Positions 26,157 through 35,499 of a stretch of DNA of 64,000 nt are shown here, in pieces; position 1 is the stretch's first letter, and every line of letters begins with the position of its first letter. A model generated the notes under the pieces. That model was not told where the DNA came from. It did not search any database and was given only the letters and a program-made list of their open reading frames with translations. The translations under genes were made by a program, and so were the position numbers. This DNA is from Armatimonadetes bacterium 55-13 (GTDB lineage: Bacteria > Armatimonadota > Fimbriimonadia > Fimbriimonadales > Fimbriimonadaceae): contig MKRX01000002.1 of the NCBI GenBank assembly GCA_001898035.1, positions 194,591-258,590 of the forward strand, written 5' to 3'.

Positions 26157-26681
26157 TTAAAGAGACCGTAGCCAAGTGTCCGTTTCACGTTGAGAACGTA
26201 GCCGAATCACCTGGTACCGCCCTTGCTCGCGCTCAAACTGCTCGATCGTCGCCCGCTTCTTCTTGTAAGAACGAAAATGCCATACCAAGATCGAATCGCG
26301 GGACAGCATTTGCCGCAGATTCTCCACGTTCCCGTTACAAATCGGCCGCTTGTCCACCACCCGAGCCACCGTTCGCCGAAACAGCCGCCATAAAGAGAAC
26401 CAGCGCGGGTAGTCCAATCCCACGATCAAATCCACCCGCGCCAGCGGAATGTCCAGCCATTTCCGATACGCCGTATCCAGCACCCAAGCCTCCTGCTCGC
26501 AGATCGCCGAGATCCGCTCCCGCTGAACCTCCTCGCTCGCCGGCGTCCAATCCGCCTCCCAGGTCAGGTCGTCCACGCTGTGCCACGGCAGCCCCGTCGC
26601 TTCTCCTATCATCCGGGCCAAGGTCGTCTTCCCAGACCCCGTCACCCCGTAAACCATGATTCTCTTCGGCGCAGTTTCCAT
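26157..26681 (-). CDS. P-loop kinase, adenylate-kinase-like/FlaR-type
   Basis: A 174-residue nucleotide kinase fold. The Walker A loop GVTGSGKT lies at residues 12-19, followed by TLARMIGEATGLPWHSVDDLTWEADW and a Walker B region RVDLIVGLDYPRW. The C-terminal part is basic (FRSYKKKRATIEQFEREQ). These features match the small DNA-topology-modulation/adenylate-kinase-like ATPase group; a substrate is not known. It starts 25 bp from the divergent DUF1003 gene. Confidence 0.8.
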   Translation of the reverse strand: METAPKRIMVYGVTGSGKTTLARMIGEATGLPWHSVDDLTWEADWTPASEEVQRERISAICEQEAWVLDTAYRKWLDIPLARVDLIVGLDYPRWFSLWRLFRRTVARVVDKRPICNGNVENLRQMLSRDSILVWHFRSYKKKRATIEQFEREQGRYQVIRLRSQRETDTWLRSL

Positions 26682-26705
26682 CGTCGTCGTTAATGAATAT
26701 TAGCC

Positions 26706-27272
26706 ATGGCGAAAGATCGAGACAAGCAAAAAACCGGCTTTCAAGAACTCATCGAAACCCGCGGCGCCGTCAACCCAGACGTCGCCGAGATTATCCACAA
26801 AAATATCGAGACCCTCCGCGAACATCAAAAGGCCAAGCGTCAGGCTCGCCCCGCCTCCCAAAAGTTCGCCGACGCCGTCACCGCCATGTCCGGCAGCATG
26901 CCCTTCGTCACCTTCCACGCCATTCTCTTTACGTTCTGGATCCTCGCCAACGCCCACCTCTTCGGCCTCAAACCCTTCGACCCTTTCCCCTACGGCCTCC
27001 TCACCACCATCGTCTCCCTAGAGGCCATCTTCCTCTCCATCTTCGTCCTCATCTCCCAAAACCATATGCAGGCTGAAAGCGACAAACGCGCCGAACTCGA
27101 CCTCCAAATCAACCTTCTCACCGAATACGAAGTCACCCGCCTCCTCCGCCTCCTAGACCCCATCGCCCAAAAACTAGGCATAGACCCCCAAACCGACCCC
27201 GAACTAAAAACCCTAGAACAAGAAACCAACCCCGAACAAGTCGTCCAAGAACTAGAAACCGACAAAAAATAG
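26706..27272 (+). CDS. DUF1003 membrane protein
   Basis: A 188-residue protein with the DUF1003 pattern: a polar N-terminus (ELIETRGAVNPDVAEIIHKNIETLREHQKAK), then two membrane helices (FVTFHAILFTFWILANAHLF and YGLLTTIVSLEAIFLSIFVLISQN) with the conserved QNxMQ (SQNHMQ), and a helical charged C-terminus (ESDKRAELDLQINLLTEYEVTRLLRLLD). Function unknown; some relatives are called cyclic-nucleotide-binding-associated. Codon use is strongly C-ending like the rest of the window. Confidence 0.88.
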   Translation: MAKDRDKQKTGFQELIETRGAVNPDVAEIIHKNIETLREHQKAKRQARPASQKFADAVTAMSGSMPFVTFHAILFTFWILANAHLFGLKPFDPFPYGLLTTIVSLEAIFLSIFVLISQNHMQAESDKRAELDLQINLLTEYEVTRLLRLLDPIAQKLGIDPQTDPELKTLEQETNPEQVVQELETDKK

Positions 27273-27781
27273 CCGGAATTCGAGCGCTCTGAAAAACCAA
27301 AACCCGCAGGGTTTGTATCCGAAGGTTCCGTGCCTTCGCCTGAGCAAGCCCCCACCCAACGCCCTCGTCGCGAAGCGCCCCTAACACCTAGCGCGAAGCG
27401 CCCTAATACCTAACACCTGCGGCATAGCCGCCCCCAGCCACCGGCAGGTGTAGCCGCGGGAGGGGTCCCGCGCTGAGCGCGAAGAATCAAAGAGCGCAAC
27501 CGCCCCAAGAAGAACCGAAGAGGAATATAACGTGACATGACCGTCTCGGTCATGGTTTCCACAGACGTCCCGCCCGTGACGCCCACCCAACGCCCTCGTC
27601 GTGAAGCGACCCTAACACCTTGCGCCAAGCGCCCTAACACCAGTGGCAAAGCCGCCCCCGGCCACCGGCAGGTGTAGGCGCCGGTCCCCCGGCGTGAGCG
27701 CGAACAATTACAAGGCGCTAACCACAAAAAAAGACCAACAAAAAAGCACCCAGCACAACGTACTGAGCGCTCGAAAATTCC
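27273..27781. repeat. Repeat-filled intergenic region with two ~140-bp direct repeats
   Basis: No gene is supported here. Two imperfect copies of a roughly 140-bp unit start at about 27351 and 27582, both with CCCACCCAACGCCCTCGTCG, then GAAGCGCC/CCTAACACC strings, then CAGCCACCGGCAGGTGTAG or its variant. Between them lies one copy of the double-palindrome element (27531-27580). Short ORFs seen across this stretch have no family features. Confidence 0.65.
27531..27580 (+). repeat. Double-palindrome element, copy 1
   Basis: A diverged copy of a 50-bp unit with the core ATGACCGTCTCGGTCATGG, then TTCCAC and GACGTCCCGCCCGTG. Two other copies are at 35627-35678 and 53203-53269. Confidence 0.65.
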
Positions 27782-27856
27782 TGGAGCCGATGACGGGACT
27801 CGAACCTGCGACCTGCTGTTTACGAAACAGCTGCTCTACCACTGAGCTACATCGGC
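27782..27856 (-). tRNA. tRNA-Thr (anticodon CGU)
   Basis: On the minus strand GCCGATG and CATCGGC form the 7-bp acceptor stem. The D arm GCTCAGTGGTAGAGC, the anticodon arm GCTGT-TTCGTAA-ACAGC (anticodon CGT, reading ACG, threonine), a 5-nt variable loop and TTCGAGTC are all in place. The discriminator is T, and CCA is encoded at 27782-27784. Antisense translation of this gene gives the spurious LEPATCCLRNSCSTTELH peptide common in databases. Confidence 0.95.
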
Positions 27857-27929
27857 ATGCCTAGAAGCGACAACAATATTACCTCACTGTCCGATCTTGT
27901 GCTACATTCCAGACCAACCACGAAGGCGC

Positions 27930-29414
27930 CTACTTCTCGCCCAAATCCCCTGCAATCAAGGCAAATTGCTCCAAGGCGGCTTGCAGGTCTTCCATGATCT
28001 CCGCCGCGATCACGTCTGGCTCCGGCAGGTTGGCCCCATCCTCCAAACTCTCGTCGCGCAGCCACATCAGGTCTAAATTCGCCTTGTCTCGTGAGACGAT
28101 CTCCTCATAGGAATAGGCCCGCCATCGTCCCTGCGGATTTTCCTCTGACCAAGTCGCTCTCCGTTCGTGCCGTTTCCCGGGCTTGAACGCCTCCACAAAC
28201 TCATCCAGATCCTCTCGTTTGAGCGTTCGAGTCTTGAGGGTGAAGTCCTTGTTGGTGCGGAAATCGTAATACCAAACCTCTCGGGTCCACGGTGTTTCGC
28301 TGGCCGGCTTTCGGTCAAAGAAGATCACATTCGCCTTGACCCCCTGCGCGTAAAAGATCCCGGTCGGGAGCCGCAAGACCGTGTGTAGATCTGCTTGAGC
28401 CATCAATCGACGGCGAACCGTCTCTCCCGCCCCGCCTTCAAACAGGACATTGTCCGGGACCACGACTGCCGCCCGTCCGTGCTGCTCGAGGATCGTAAAC
28501 ACATGCTGGACGAAATTAAGTTGTTTGTTACTCGTCGTCGCCCAAAAATCGCTTCGTTCTAGGGTCAAACTTTCTTTCTGAGTATCGCCATCCGCCCCCA
28601 CGATCGTGACGCTGCTCTTGCGGCCAAACGGAGGATTGGTGAGCACCATGGAGTACTCCCCGTGCTTGTCCATCAAGGCGTCTCGGCTCGTAAGCGGCAG
28701 GTTTCCATCCGCGTCTCCCCCCACGCCATGAAGCATCAGGTTCATCGCGCACAGACGGCTCACGCCGTCTACCAACTCCACGCCATAAACCGTCTTCGTT
28801 TTAAGTTGCCGCAGTTGGTCCAGGTCTAATCCCTTGTCTTCGGCAATGTGGTCGTGCGCGGCTAACAGGAATCCGCCCGTACCGCAAGCCGGATCACAAA
28901 TCGTGTCCCCAATCTTCGGGTCCATGCATTCCACAATCGCCTGAATCAAGGGGCGAGGCGTAAAGTATTGACCGGCGCCCCCCTTCACGTCCGCCGCGTT
29001 CTTTTCCAAGAGCCCTTCGTAGGCGTCTCCTTTGACGTCGGAGGCCATCGCCGTCCAATTCTCTTTGTCGATCAGGTCAACGATTAGTCGTTGAAGTTTC
29101 GCCGGGTCCTGAATCTTGTTTTGGGCCTTCCGGAAAATCAAACCCAAAAGCCCGCCCTGCTTGGCCAATGCCTCCAGGGTGTGCCGGTACTGATTCTCTA
29201 AATCGTCTCCGGCTAGTTTGACCAGGGCGGGCCAAGAGTATTCGGCGGGAATGGCGCTGGGCACGTTATAGGGAGCCAAAGACTTCTCGTGCGCCATTTT
29301 CAGAAACAGCAGGTAGGTTAGCTGTTCAACATAGTCGCCGTAAGAAAGACCATCGTCCCGCAGAACGTTGCAGTAGTTCCACAGCTTTTGAACCAAAACT
29401 TGAGGTGAACTCAT
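27930..29414 (-). CDS. hsdM: Type I restriction-modification methyltransferase subunit
   Basis: A 494-residue N6-adenine methyltransferase. The N-terminal helical HsdM domain (LWNYCNVLRDDGLSYGDYVEQLTYLLFLKM) is followed by the AdoMet motif DPACGTGG (174-181) and the catalytic NPPF (260-263). Together with HsdS it methylates the recognition site; with HsdR it restricts unmodified DNA. The ATG overlaps the stop of the DUF262 gene (ATGA). A longer frame back to 29489 exists but lies inside that gene. It is the last gene of a four-gene operon that ends 74 bp before tRNA-Thr. Confidence 0.97.
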   Translation of the reverse strand: MSSPQVLVQKLWNYCNVLRDDGLSYGDYVEQLTYLLFLKMAHEKSLAPYNVPSAIPAEYSWPALVKLAGDDLENQYRHTLEALAKQGGLLGLIFRKAQNKIQDPAKLQRLIVDLIDKENWTAMASDVKGDAYEGLLEKNAADVKGGAGQYFTPRPLIQAIVECMDPKIGDTICDPACGTGGFLLAAHDHIAEDKGLDLDQLRQLKTKTVYGVELVDGVSRLCAMNLMLHGVGGDADGNLPLTSRDALMDKHGEYSMVLTNPPFGRKSSVTIVGADGDTQKESLTLERSDFWATTSNKQLNFVQHVFTILEQHGRAAVVVPDNVLFEGGAGETVRRRLMAQADLHTVLRLPTGIFYAQGVKANVIFFDRKPASETPWTREVWYYDFRTNKDFTLKTRTLKREDLDEFVEAFKPGKRHERRATWSEENPQGRWRAYSYEEIVSRDKANLDLMWLRDESLEDGANLPEPDVIAAEIMEDLQAALEQFALIAGDLGEK

Positions 29415-31186
29415 ATCGTCCACGACCAAGTGATCAGCGCCGTCGCTGCCAATCGGCGAGAGCGTTCTCGAACCGCTTCGAGATTCCAAGTGGAGTCGTG
29501 AGCCTTCAACTCTCTCACGAGGGCTGTAACGTCCGAGTAGCTTTCAATTTTTGACACAAAAGGATTCTGTCCCGCATGGCTATTCGCCGGGGCGCTTAAA
29601 AGGCAGAGATTTCCGATGCTGTTCACGTAAGTATCCAGGCGCTGGTCGTTAACGTCGTCTCCTAAATAGGCTTGCCAGTGATCGTCTAGGGACTGAGGAA
29701 TAATGTGCTCAATGGTGTTGGTTGTCGAATAGTCCGGGAACTGTCCATGAGTTTGCAGTTTCCGGTCAATCTCCGCCAGCACCATCCGGGTAAAGGCCAG
29801 GTCGCGGCTTCGGTAGAGCGTTCGGTGGACTAGCGCCTCCTCAAATTCCTGGTCAGACACCCACACCCCATTGCGTCGGAACTGTTCCTGCAAGGCCTTC
29901 ACCGGGTCCGGCTCGTTGGCAACCAAGCCAAACAGCCGGGGGAACATCGTATCGTACATCGTCGTCGGTTGCTCGGTCATCTTGCGCCGAACCAGCAAGG
30001 TCAACAACTCGTTGAGCAAAGCAAGCGCCTGCGCGGTTTGCAGGCTCCCTTGCGCGTGGGTTCGGAGCAAACCCAAAACGAACGGGGTGCAACTGTCCAT
30101 TCGCGTGTGGGAGATCGCTCCCAACACCTTGCGAATCGCCGGGTCGGGGTGCATCTTTTCTTCCGGATTCACCACGTACCCATACAGCTTCGCGCACTCA
30201 TGAATCTCGCTCAGCCGGTGCCGTGCGGAAGTCGCGTTCAGGTGCCGGTACTTGTTCTTGAAGTAAACATAGATCTTTCGGTGCTTGCCCACCATCTTTT
30301 TCTCGCCAATCGAGAAGAGGTTGCGCAGATATTCCTCAAACTGCTCTCGCTTGGGAAAGAGCCTTATCGCCTGTAACCAGTGCATGTTGTGTAGCTGCTC
30401 AAAGTCGCTGACTCCCTGTAAGGGGCGGAAAAGGTGGCTACAGATAAGCTCACTGGCCGAGAGCGGCATCCCTTTATCGTTCAAACTCTCGAAAATCGCC
30501 TGGGGGTCGTCCTTCCGGTCATCTAGGGGAATCCAGACAACCTTCAAGCTTTTCAGGAGCACGGTCGCCAGTTGCCAAAGCGAAGGGACGTCGTTGAACT
30601 GGTGTTTGAACTTCCTTTCGACGTACGTCGTGAATTCATCCACCTGGTTGTGGCCCGGTCGATAGATCTGAACGTCCGTCAGATAGTGCGGAGAAACCGG
30701 GTTATGTTCTGAACCAAAGACCGCCCGATACGTCGGGAGCCGGTCGCCCTTGGTGGAGAGAAGTTTCAGGCGTTGGTAGTCGTCGTCGGAGGTCTGCGTG
30801 TTGGTCAGGAGCGTTCTCAATTGCAACGCGAACCCCAGCGCATCTCCCGCTTTATGTTGCAGACGTTCTAACCGCTGCATGATATGAGCCAACAGCAGGT
30901 AGACGGTGGTGATGCGTTGCTGCCCGTCGATGACCACAAAGTGCCGCCCTTCTCCCTCGGAGAATGCCTTTTCGAGCACCACGATCGGCCCAAAGAAGTG
31001 CTCCGCCTCCTCAACTGAAGAACCATCGTTTAGGTCGGGCAGGATTTCCTCGGAAATGTCCTCGAAGAGTTGGTCCCACTGCTTCTTCTCCCAGGCATAG
31101 CCGCGCTGAAAGAACGGAATTTCGTAGCGGACATCGCCCTCGAAGATCTCTTGAAAGGTGCGATTGCGTACGTTGTCTTGGGGCAT
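29411..31186 (-). CDS. DUF262-DUF1524 nuclease (GmrSD/SspE-like) embedded in the type I operon
   Basis: A 591-residue protein with both halves of a GmrSD-type defence enzyme. The DUF262 part has IPFFQRGYAWEKKQW (about 23-37) and VIDGQQRITTVYLLLA with the nucleotide-binding DGQQR at 87-91. The C-terminal DUF1524 HNH-like part has EHIIPQSLDD (493-502) and NSIGNLCLLSAPANSHAG. Relatives (GmrSD, BrxU, SspE) cut modified phage DNA using a nucleotide-gated DUF262 domain. Its start is directly after the hsdS stop (TAG ATG), and hsdM begins inside its own stop, so it is part of the same operon. Confidence 0.9.
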   Translation of the reverse strand: MPQDNVRNRTFQEIFEGDVRYEIPFFQRGYAWEKKQWDQLFEDISEEILPDLNDGSSVEEAEHFFGPIVVLEKAFSEGEGRHFVVIDGQQRITTVYLLLAHIMQRLERLQHKAGDALGFALQLRTLLTNTQTSDDDYQRLKLLSTKGDRLPTYRAVFGSEHNPVSPHYLTDVQIYRPGHNQVDEFTTYVERKFKHQFNDVPSLWQLATVLLKSLKVVWIPLDDRKDDPQAIFESLNDKGMPLSASELICSHLFRPLQGVSDFEQLHNMHWLQAIRLFPKREQFEEYLRNLFSIGEKKMVGKHRKIYVYFKNKYRHLNATSARHRLSEIHECAKLYGYVVNPEEKMHPDPAIRKVLGAISHTRMDSCTPFVLGLLRTHAQGSLQTAQALALLNELLTLLVRRKMTEQPTTMYDTMFPRLFGLVANEPDPVKALQEQFRRNGVWVSDQEFEEALVHRTLYRSRDLAFTRMVLAEIDRKLQTHGQFPDYSTTNTIEHIIPQSLDDHWQAYLGDDVNDQRLDTYVNSIGNLCLLSAPANSHAGQNPFVSKIESYSDVTALVRELKAHDSTWNLEAVRERSRRLAATALITWSWTI

Positions 31187-32683
31187 CTAGCTGGCGCCTC
31201 CAAAGGCTTTTTGGAGGATGGCTTGGCGAAGATGATTTGCTCGCGTGAGGTTTGTTGCGATTAGCGATTCCATTTGCTTTACAAGAGACATTCTGCGCTC
31301 TAATTCTGTAACGATTCGACACTGTTCTTTAAGTGGCGGAAGCGGAACCACAATACTTGTTAACTGCGGTTGGGCTATTTTATAGATTCCCGCTGTTGTC
31401 TTTACACGGTCTTCAATTTGCCTTCGGATAAATTTAGAGGGCCAAATTGTGGCAATCCAATTACTTACACTTAGGTCGCTAGAAAAACGCAGGCGAATCA
31501 TGGTGTCCGGATAAATTGTGGGTTCCAATGGTGCCTGTGCCGTGGTACCACGCCCTACAAGGTGTAAACTGCCATTCCCGCGCGATACAAAGAAGTCACC
31601 TTCCTTAATCCAAACGTCTTTTGGTAGACCTGAATCAAATGAGAGATATCGAACGTCGGAATAATCAAAACCATTTTCCAAGAATGCACTTAGACGAAGT
31701 GCCCTTATGCCAGGAGGATAGTCTTTCCCTTTTTGCGAAATCCCGTTGCACGGTGGAGCAGTGATAACCTGGGCAATTGAAACACAAGCCCAGCCCGTGG
31801 GTAAGTCAACACCAGCGAAGGCAGGTGTTACTGGCTCGAAATATTTACCCCTGCCCGCCCAAGCCTTTCGCCGCTCTTCTAAAATACGCTGAAGCAGTTG
31901 CTCCCCGGTCTCAAAGGAATCCATCGGGAGTGAGGGTTGAGGGCCTGAACCGCCCGCATCTTCGGAGCGGCTGTTTTGTAAACAGCGGGTCGCCAATTCA
32001 TACTCCGTAGGCACCAACCGCCCCTCACAAGCCGCCTTGAGCACCGAAGCCCGGTAACGCTTAAGATTAGCCTGGGCTCGCTTGAGTGCGGAAACAGCAA
32101 TATCTAGACGAGATATCTGGGCATCCAAAAACGAAACGATTTCGTCCTGAGTTTCAACATCTGGAATGCAAACACAGAATGCTTTTGCTTCTGGGAAATA
32201 AATAGTGGTGTGAGCTACACCCTCGGAGATACTATGCAAAAATCTCTTTTCGGATTGGAATATACATTGCAGAAATCTCGGGCGAAGAAGCGGTGAGCAG
32301 ATCCAGTTCACAAATCCTTGGCTGGTAGCCATCTCGCTGCCTAATATAACGGCATATCCGATGGAACCTGTCCTACTTAAACAGACAGTCCAGGGGGGAA
32401 GGACAACTGCTGCGGAATTTGAAATCCCTAGAGGGTTTGTAGTTTCGCTGGTTTCGTAAATTACCCGTCCATCATGGGCACGGGCATCAGATACATTCAT
32501 CCATGGAATGTCGCCGCCCCAATATTCTGGATGTCTTCTGCTAGGCGTATGTCCTGACATCATTGTGGCGACGCTGTTGAGAAAAACCCAGCGCCATCCT
32601 ACTGGTGCCGTCTTGGAAGGTATTCCAACCGAAAGAGCACCATTTCCCGGTCTAATATCGGTGGTTGCTGCTCTACCGCTCAC
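31187..32683 (-). CDS. hsdS: Type I restriction specificity subunit
   Basis: A 498-residue specificity subunit with the two-target-domain architecture. The first TRD covers about 27-190, a conserved helical spacer ends in LKRYRASVLKAACEGRLVPTE, the second TRD covers about 275-430, and a second spacer ends LRQAILQKAFGGAS. The start is a GTG that overlaps the hsdR stop (GTGA). The TRD-coding DNA is visibly AT-richer and less C-ending in its third positions than the surrounding genes, as expected for a subunit whose recognition domains are exchanged between lineages. The recognised DNA sequence cannot be read from this. Confidence 0.93.
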   Translation of the reverse strand: MSGRAATTDIRPGNGALSVGIPSKTAPVGWRWVFLNSVATMMSGHTPSRRHPEYWGGDIPWMNVSDARAHDGRVIYETSETTNPLGISNSAAVVLPPWTVCLSRTGSIGYAVILGSEMATSQGFVNWICSPLLRPRFLQCIFQSEKRFLHSISEGVAHTTIYFPEAKAFCVCIPDVETQDEIVSFLDAQISRLDIAVSALKRAQANLKRYRASVLKAACEGRLVPTEYELATRCLQNSRSEDAGGSGPQPSLPMDSFETGEQLLQRILEERRKAWAGRGKYFEPVTPAFAGVDLPTGWACVSIAQVITAPPCNGISQKGKDYPPGIRALRLSAFLENGFDYSDVRYLSFDSGLPKDVWIKEGDFFVSRGNGSLHLVGRGTTAQAPLEPTIYPDTMIRLRFSSDLSVSNWIATIWPSKFIRRQIEDRVKTTAGIYKIAQPQLTSIVVPLPPLKEQCRIVTELERRMSLVKQMESLIATNLTRANHLRQAILQKAFGGAS

Positions 32684-35499
32684 GCAGCCAAAACCTCATT
32701 CAATTCCTTCAACAAGCCTGAAAACTCCTCACCAAACACTAAAAACGCCTTCCCCAATCCGCCTTTTTGCTGAAACGGCTTATAGTCAAACGCCTCCGCG
32801 TCGATCGATAAACTCGCCGCGATGTGATCCTTGATCATCGTTAGCCATTCCACCTGCTCGGTAGAGAACCGAGCGCTCCCCTGTTCGCTCAACCACCGCT
32901 GGAACCGGTCGTCTACCGTCTCTGCAAACGGCGCCAAAACCGTTTCATGCTCCAGCGCGAACCGAATGAGTGAAACCAGGTCGGTAACCATACCTCGCGT
33001 ATGTCCCTTCACCCGCGATGCCTCCAAGATTTCATAGGCTTGCCAAAGCCGTTCCGGCGTCCAACTTCGGGGCGGCGTCTCGATCGCGGTGGCCAGTTCC
33101 TTGAGTTGCCGAAACGTCGGCGCTAGTCCCTTGCGTCGGCTATACAGAAGTTGAATCGCCGAAATCTCGTCTTTGTTCTCGTCCAAATACTGCCGGAAAC
33201 TCTGAATCGTCGTTCGCGCCTTCTCGGTCGCTTCGGCGCTCACCCCTGCGTACAGAACTTCGTCTTTGCTCGTGGTGTCGATGGTCTGTTCCGCATCCTG
33301 CTGAGCGAGCAGAATCACGTTTCGGAGTTCTGGGTTCAGGAAGGGTTCCAGAGCCGCTTCGCGTCGTTCCAACCCCACCGTCTCCACATCCCGGTGGGTT
33401 GCTGCCGCCTCCAATTCCACTTGATCTGGATCTAAACTGGCCACCAACTGGTGAATCAGGGTGTGCAGCGGCGCCCCGCCAAGCTGTTCGATCTGCTTAA
33501 GTTGTCCGTCGCCAATGATATTGCTAAGCCGAGAGAGCCGACTCGCCAGTGTGCTCACCACTTCCGGCTCTGTGCTTCCCGCCCCCACTGCTTGCAGAAC
33601 CACCTTGAGCGGAACGCTCGGCTGGCGTTCGAGCGGAGGTGAGTCGGACTTGATATGCTCCGTAACCCCTACCGCGTCCACAATCACGTAACGTGTTTTG
33701 TTCTTGGCATCGGGGGTCACGTTGCGAAAATCGGTGGGAGAAATCGTCCGGCAACCGCGCCCCTTCATCTGCTCGAAGTAGTTGCTGCTCTTGACATCCC
33801 GCATGAAGAACACCACCTCCAACGGCTTGATGTCGGTGCCCGTCGCAATCATATCCACCGTCACCGCGATGCGAGGCATTGGCGAGTTCTGGAAAGAGGA
33901 CAGCAGGTTCTCCGCCTTGATGTTCGTATTCTTGTAAGTTACTTCTTGAGTCTCGGGGTCCACAATCCGGGCCGTCGAGCTTCGGTAGGTGATCTTCTCG
34001 CAGAACTCATTCCCCTTCCCAAAGACCTCGCGCACAATACGAACGATATCCTCCGCGTGACTGTCGTCTTTCGCAAAGATCAAGGTCTTGGGAACCCACG
34101 TGCGCTCTGGAAAGACCTCAGGCAGAAACTTCTCTTTGAACGTCTTGATCACCGTTCGAATCTGATCAACCGCCACCACCGCGCGATCGAGTTCATTCGG
34201 CGCGTACTCCAAATCCTCGTCAAGCTCCTCCCATCGGAGCTTTCGCGTCCGCCGATCGCGCTTGTCGACGATGGTCCCTGCCTCCGCCAGCCCCCCTTCG
34301 GAGCTGATCTTGGTCTGAATTCGGTAAACGTCAAAGTCTACGTTCACCTGGTCCGCCACCGCCTGCGCGTGTCCGTACTCCATCACCAGGTTCTGTTCAA
34401 AAAATCCCAAAGTCTGCTTGCTGGGGGTCGCCGTAAGTCCAACCAGATGAGCGTCGAAATATTCCAGAACCTGTCGCCAAAGGTTGTAGATGCTCCGGTG
34501 GCATTCGTCGGTAAATACGAAGTCAAATGTCTCGATAGGAATCTGAGGGTTGTAAACCACCGGCAACGGTTCTTTTCGAAACCGCGCAAAGGCGCTCGCT
34601 GCCGACTCTTCTTCGTCGTATGAACTCTCGGCTTCGCCTTTGAGAATGCTGTAGAGCCTCTGGATCGTGGTAATGACCACCTTGCAGACCGGATCGATCT
34701 TGTTGTGCTGCAGGTACTGCACGTTGTAGAGGTCGGTGAAATTCCGGTTTCCATCCGGGGTCTTGTACTTCTGAAACTCCGCCAGCGTCTGACGTCCCAG
34801 GTTGCCCCGGTCCACCAAGAACAGAATCCGCCTCGCCCCGCCATACTTAATCAGCCGGTACGCTTGGGCGACTGCCGTATACGTCTTCCCACTCCCCGTC
34901 TGCATCTGGATCAGCGCCCGCCGTCGGTCTTCCCCTAAGGATTGCTCCAGATTCTGAATCGCCTGAACCTGGCACTCCCGCATACCCTTGGCATCCAGCC
35001 GGGGCATGTTCTTTAGCCTGTGGAGAGTATTGCTGGCGTCGTACGCGCTGACCCGCTCTCGCACCACCCCCGGAACCAATTCAAACGGCTCGCCCAGTGT
35101 CTTGGGCTGGTGAAAGGTAAACAGATCTCGACTCTTGGGATCGGGATCGGTCGTGTTCGTAAACTTCGTCTCAATTCCCGTCGAAAGATAGATGTAGGGA
35201 AGGGGCTTTCGATGAAAGGGCAGGTTGTCCGGCAGGCCACGGCTATACCGTTCGGCCTGAACCTCCACCCCGGTCAAGGGCTCTCCCTCCTTCTTCGCCT
35301 CGATGACGCCCACCGCGCGTTTGTTCACATAAAGCAGGTAATCAACCTTGCCGTGTCCGCGCTTCAGAGGAAACTCGCGTACCGCGATCCCCGGCCCCGC
35401 CGCAAGATTAAGCTTATCGTGGTCCTGCACCACCCACCCCGCAAGCTCAAGCATCGCATCGATCCTCTCCCTCGCTCTATCTTCCGGACCCACTGGCAC
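32680..35499 (-). CDS. hsdR: Type I restriction endonuclease/translocase subunit
   Basis: A 939-residue restriction subunit. The N-terminal nuclease has Asp53 and Glu68-x-Lys70 (VDYLL...GVIEAKK), the PD-ExK layout. The SF2 motor follows with Walker A TGSGKT at about 201-206, DECH at 331-334, VGLTATPS and motif VI-type MKGRGCRT. A C-terminal helical part ends the protein. The start appears to be GTG at 35499. It is the first gene of the operon; order R-S-DUF262-M is less common than R-M-S or M-S-R. The promoter must lie in the 35500-35640 region. Confidence 0.95.
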   Translation of the reverse strand: MPVGPEDRARERIDAMLELAGWVVQDHDKLNLAAGPGIAVREFPLKRGHGKVDYLLYVNKRAVGVIEAKKEGEPLTGVEVQAERYSRGLPDNLPFHRKPLPYIYLSTGIETKFTNTTDPDPKSRDLFTFHQPKTLGEPFELVPGVVRERVSAYDASNTLHRLKNMPRLDAKGMRECQVQAIQNLEQSLGEDRRRALIQMQTGSGKTYTAVAQAYRLIKYGGARRILFLVDRGNLGRQTLAEFQKYKTPDGNRNFTDLYNVQYLQHNKIDPVCKVVITTIQRLYSILKGEAESSYDEEESAASAFARFRKEPLPVVYNPQIPIETFDFVFTDECHRSIYNLWRQVLEYFDAHLVGLTATPSKQTLGFFEQNLVMEYGHAQAVADQVNVDFDVYRIQTKISSEGGLAEAGTIVDKRDRRTRKLRWEELDEDLEYAPNELDRAVVAVDQIRTVIKTFKEKFLPEVFPERTWVPKTLIFAKDDSHAEDIVRIVREVFGKGNEFCEKITYRSSTARIVDPETQEVTYKNTNIKAENLLSSFQNSPMPRIAVTVDMIATGTDIKPLEVVFFMRDVKSSNYFEQMKGRGCRTISPTDFRNVTPDAKNKTRYVIVDAVGVTEHIKSDSPPLERQPSVPLKVVLQAVGAGSTEPEVVSTLASRLSRLSNIIGDGQLKQIEQLGGAPLHTLIHQLVASLDPDQVELEAAATHRDVETVGLERREAALEPFLNPELRNVILLAQQDAEQTIDTTSKDEVLYAGVSAEATEKARTTIQSFRQYLDENKDEISAIQLLYSRRKGLAPTFRQLKELATAIETPPRSWTPERLWQAYEILEASRVKGHTRGMVTDLVSLIRFALEHETVLAPFAETVDDRFQRWLSEQGSARFSTEQVEWLTMIKDHIAASLSIDAEAFDYKPFQQKGGLGKAFLVFGEEFSGLLKELNEVLAA

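Noticed and set aside
27643..27864. Frame encoding ...MTGLEPATCCLRNSCSTTELHRHA
   Set aside because: This is the known artefact from translating the antisense of tRNA-Thr; the tRNA at 27782-27856 explains it.
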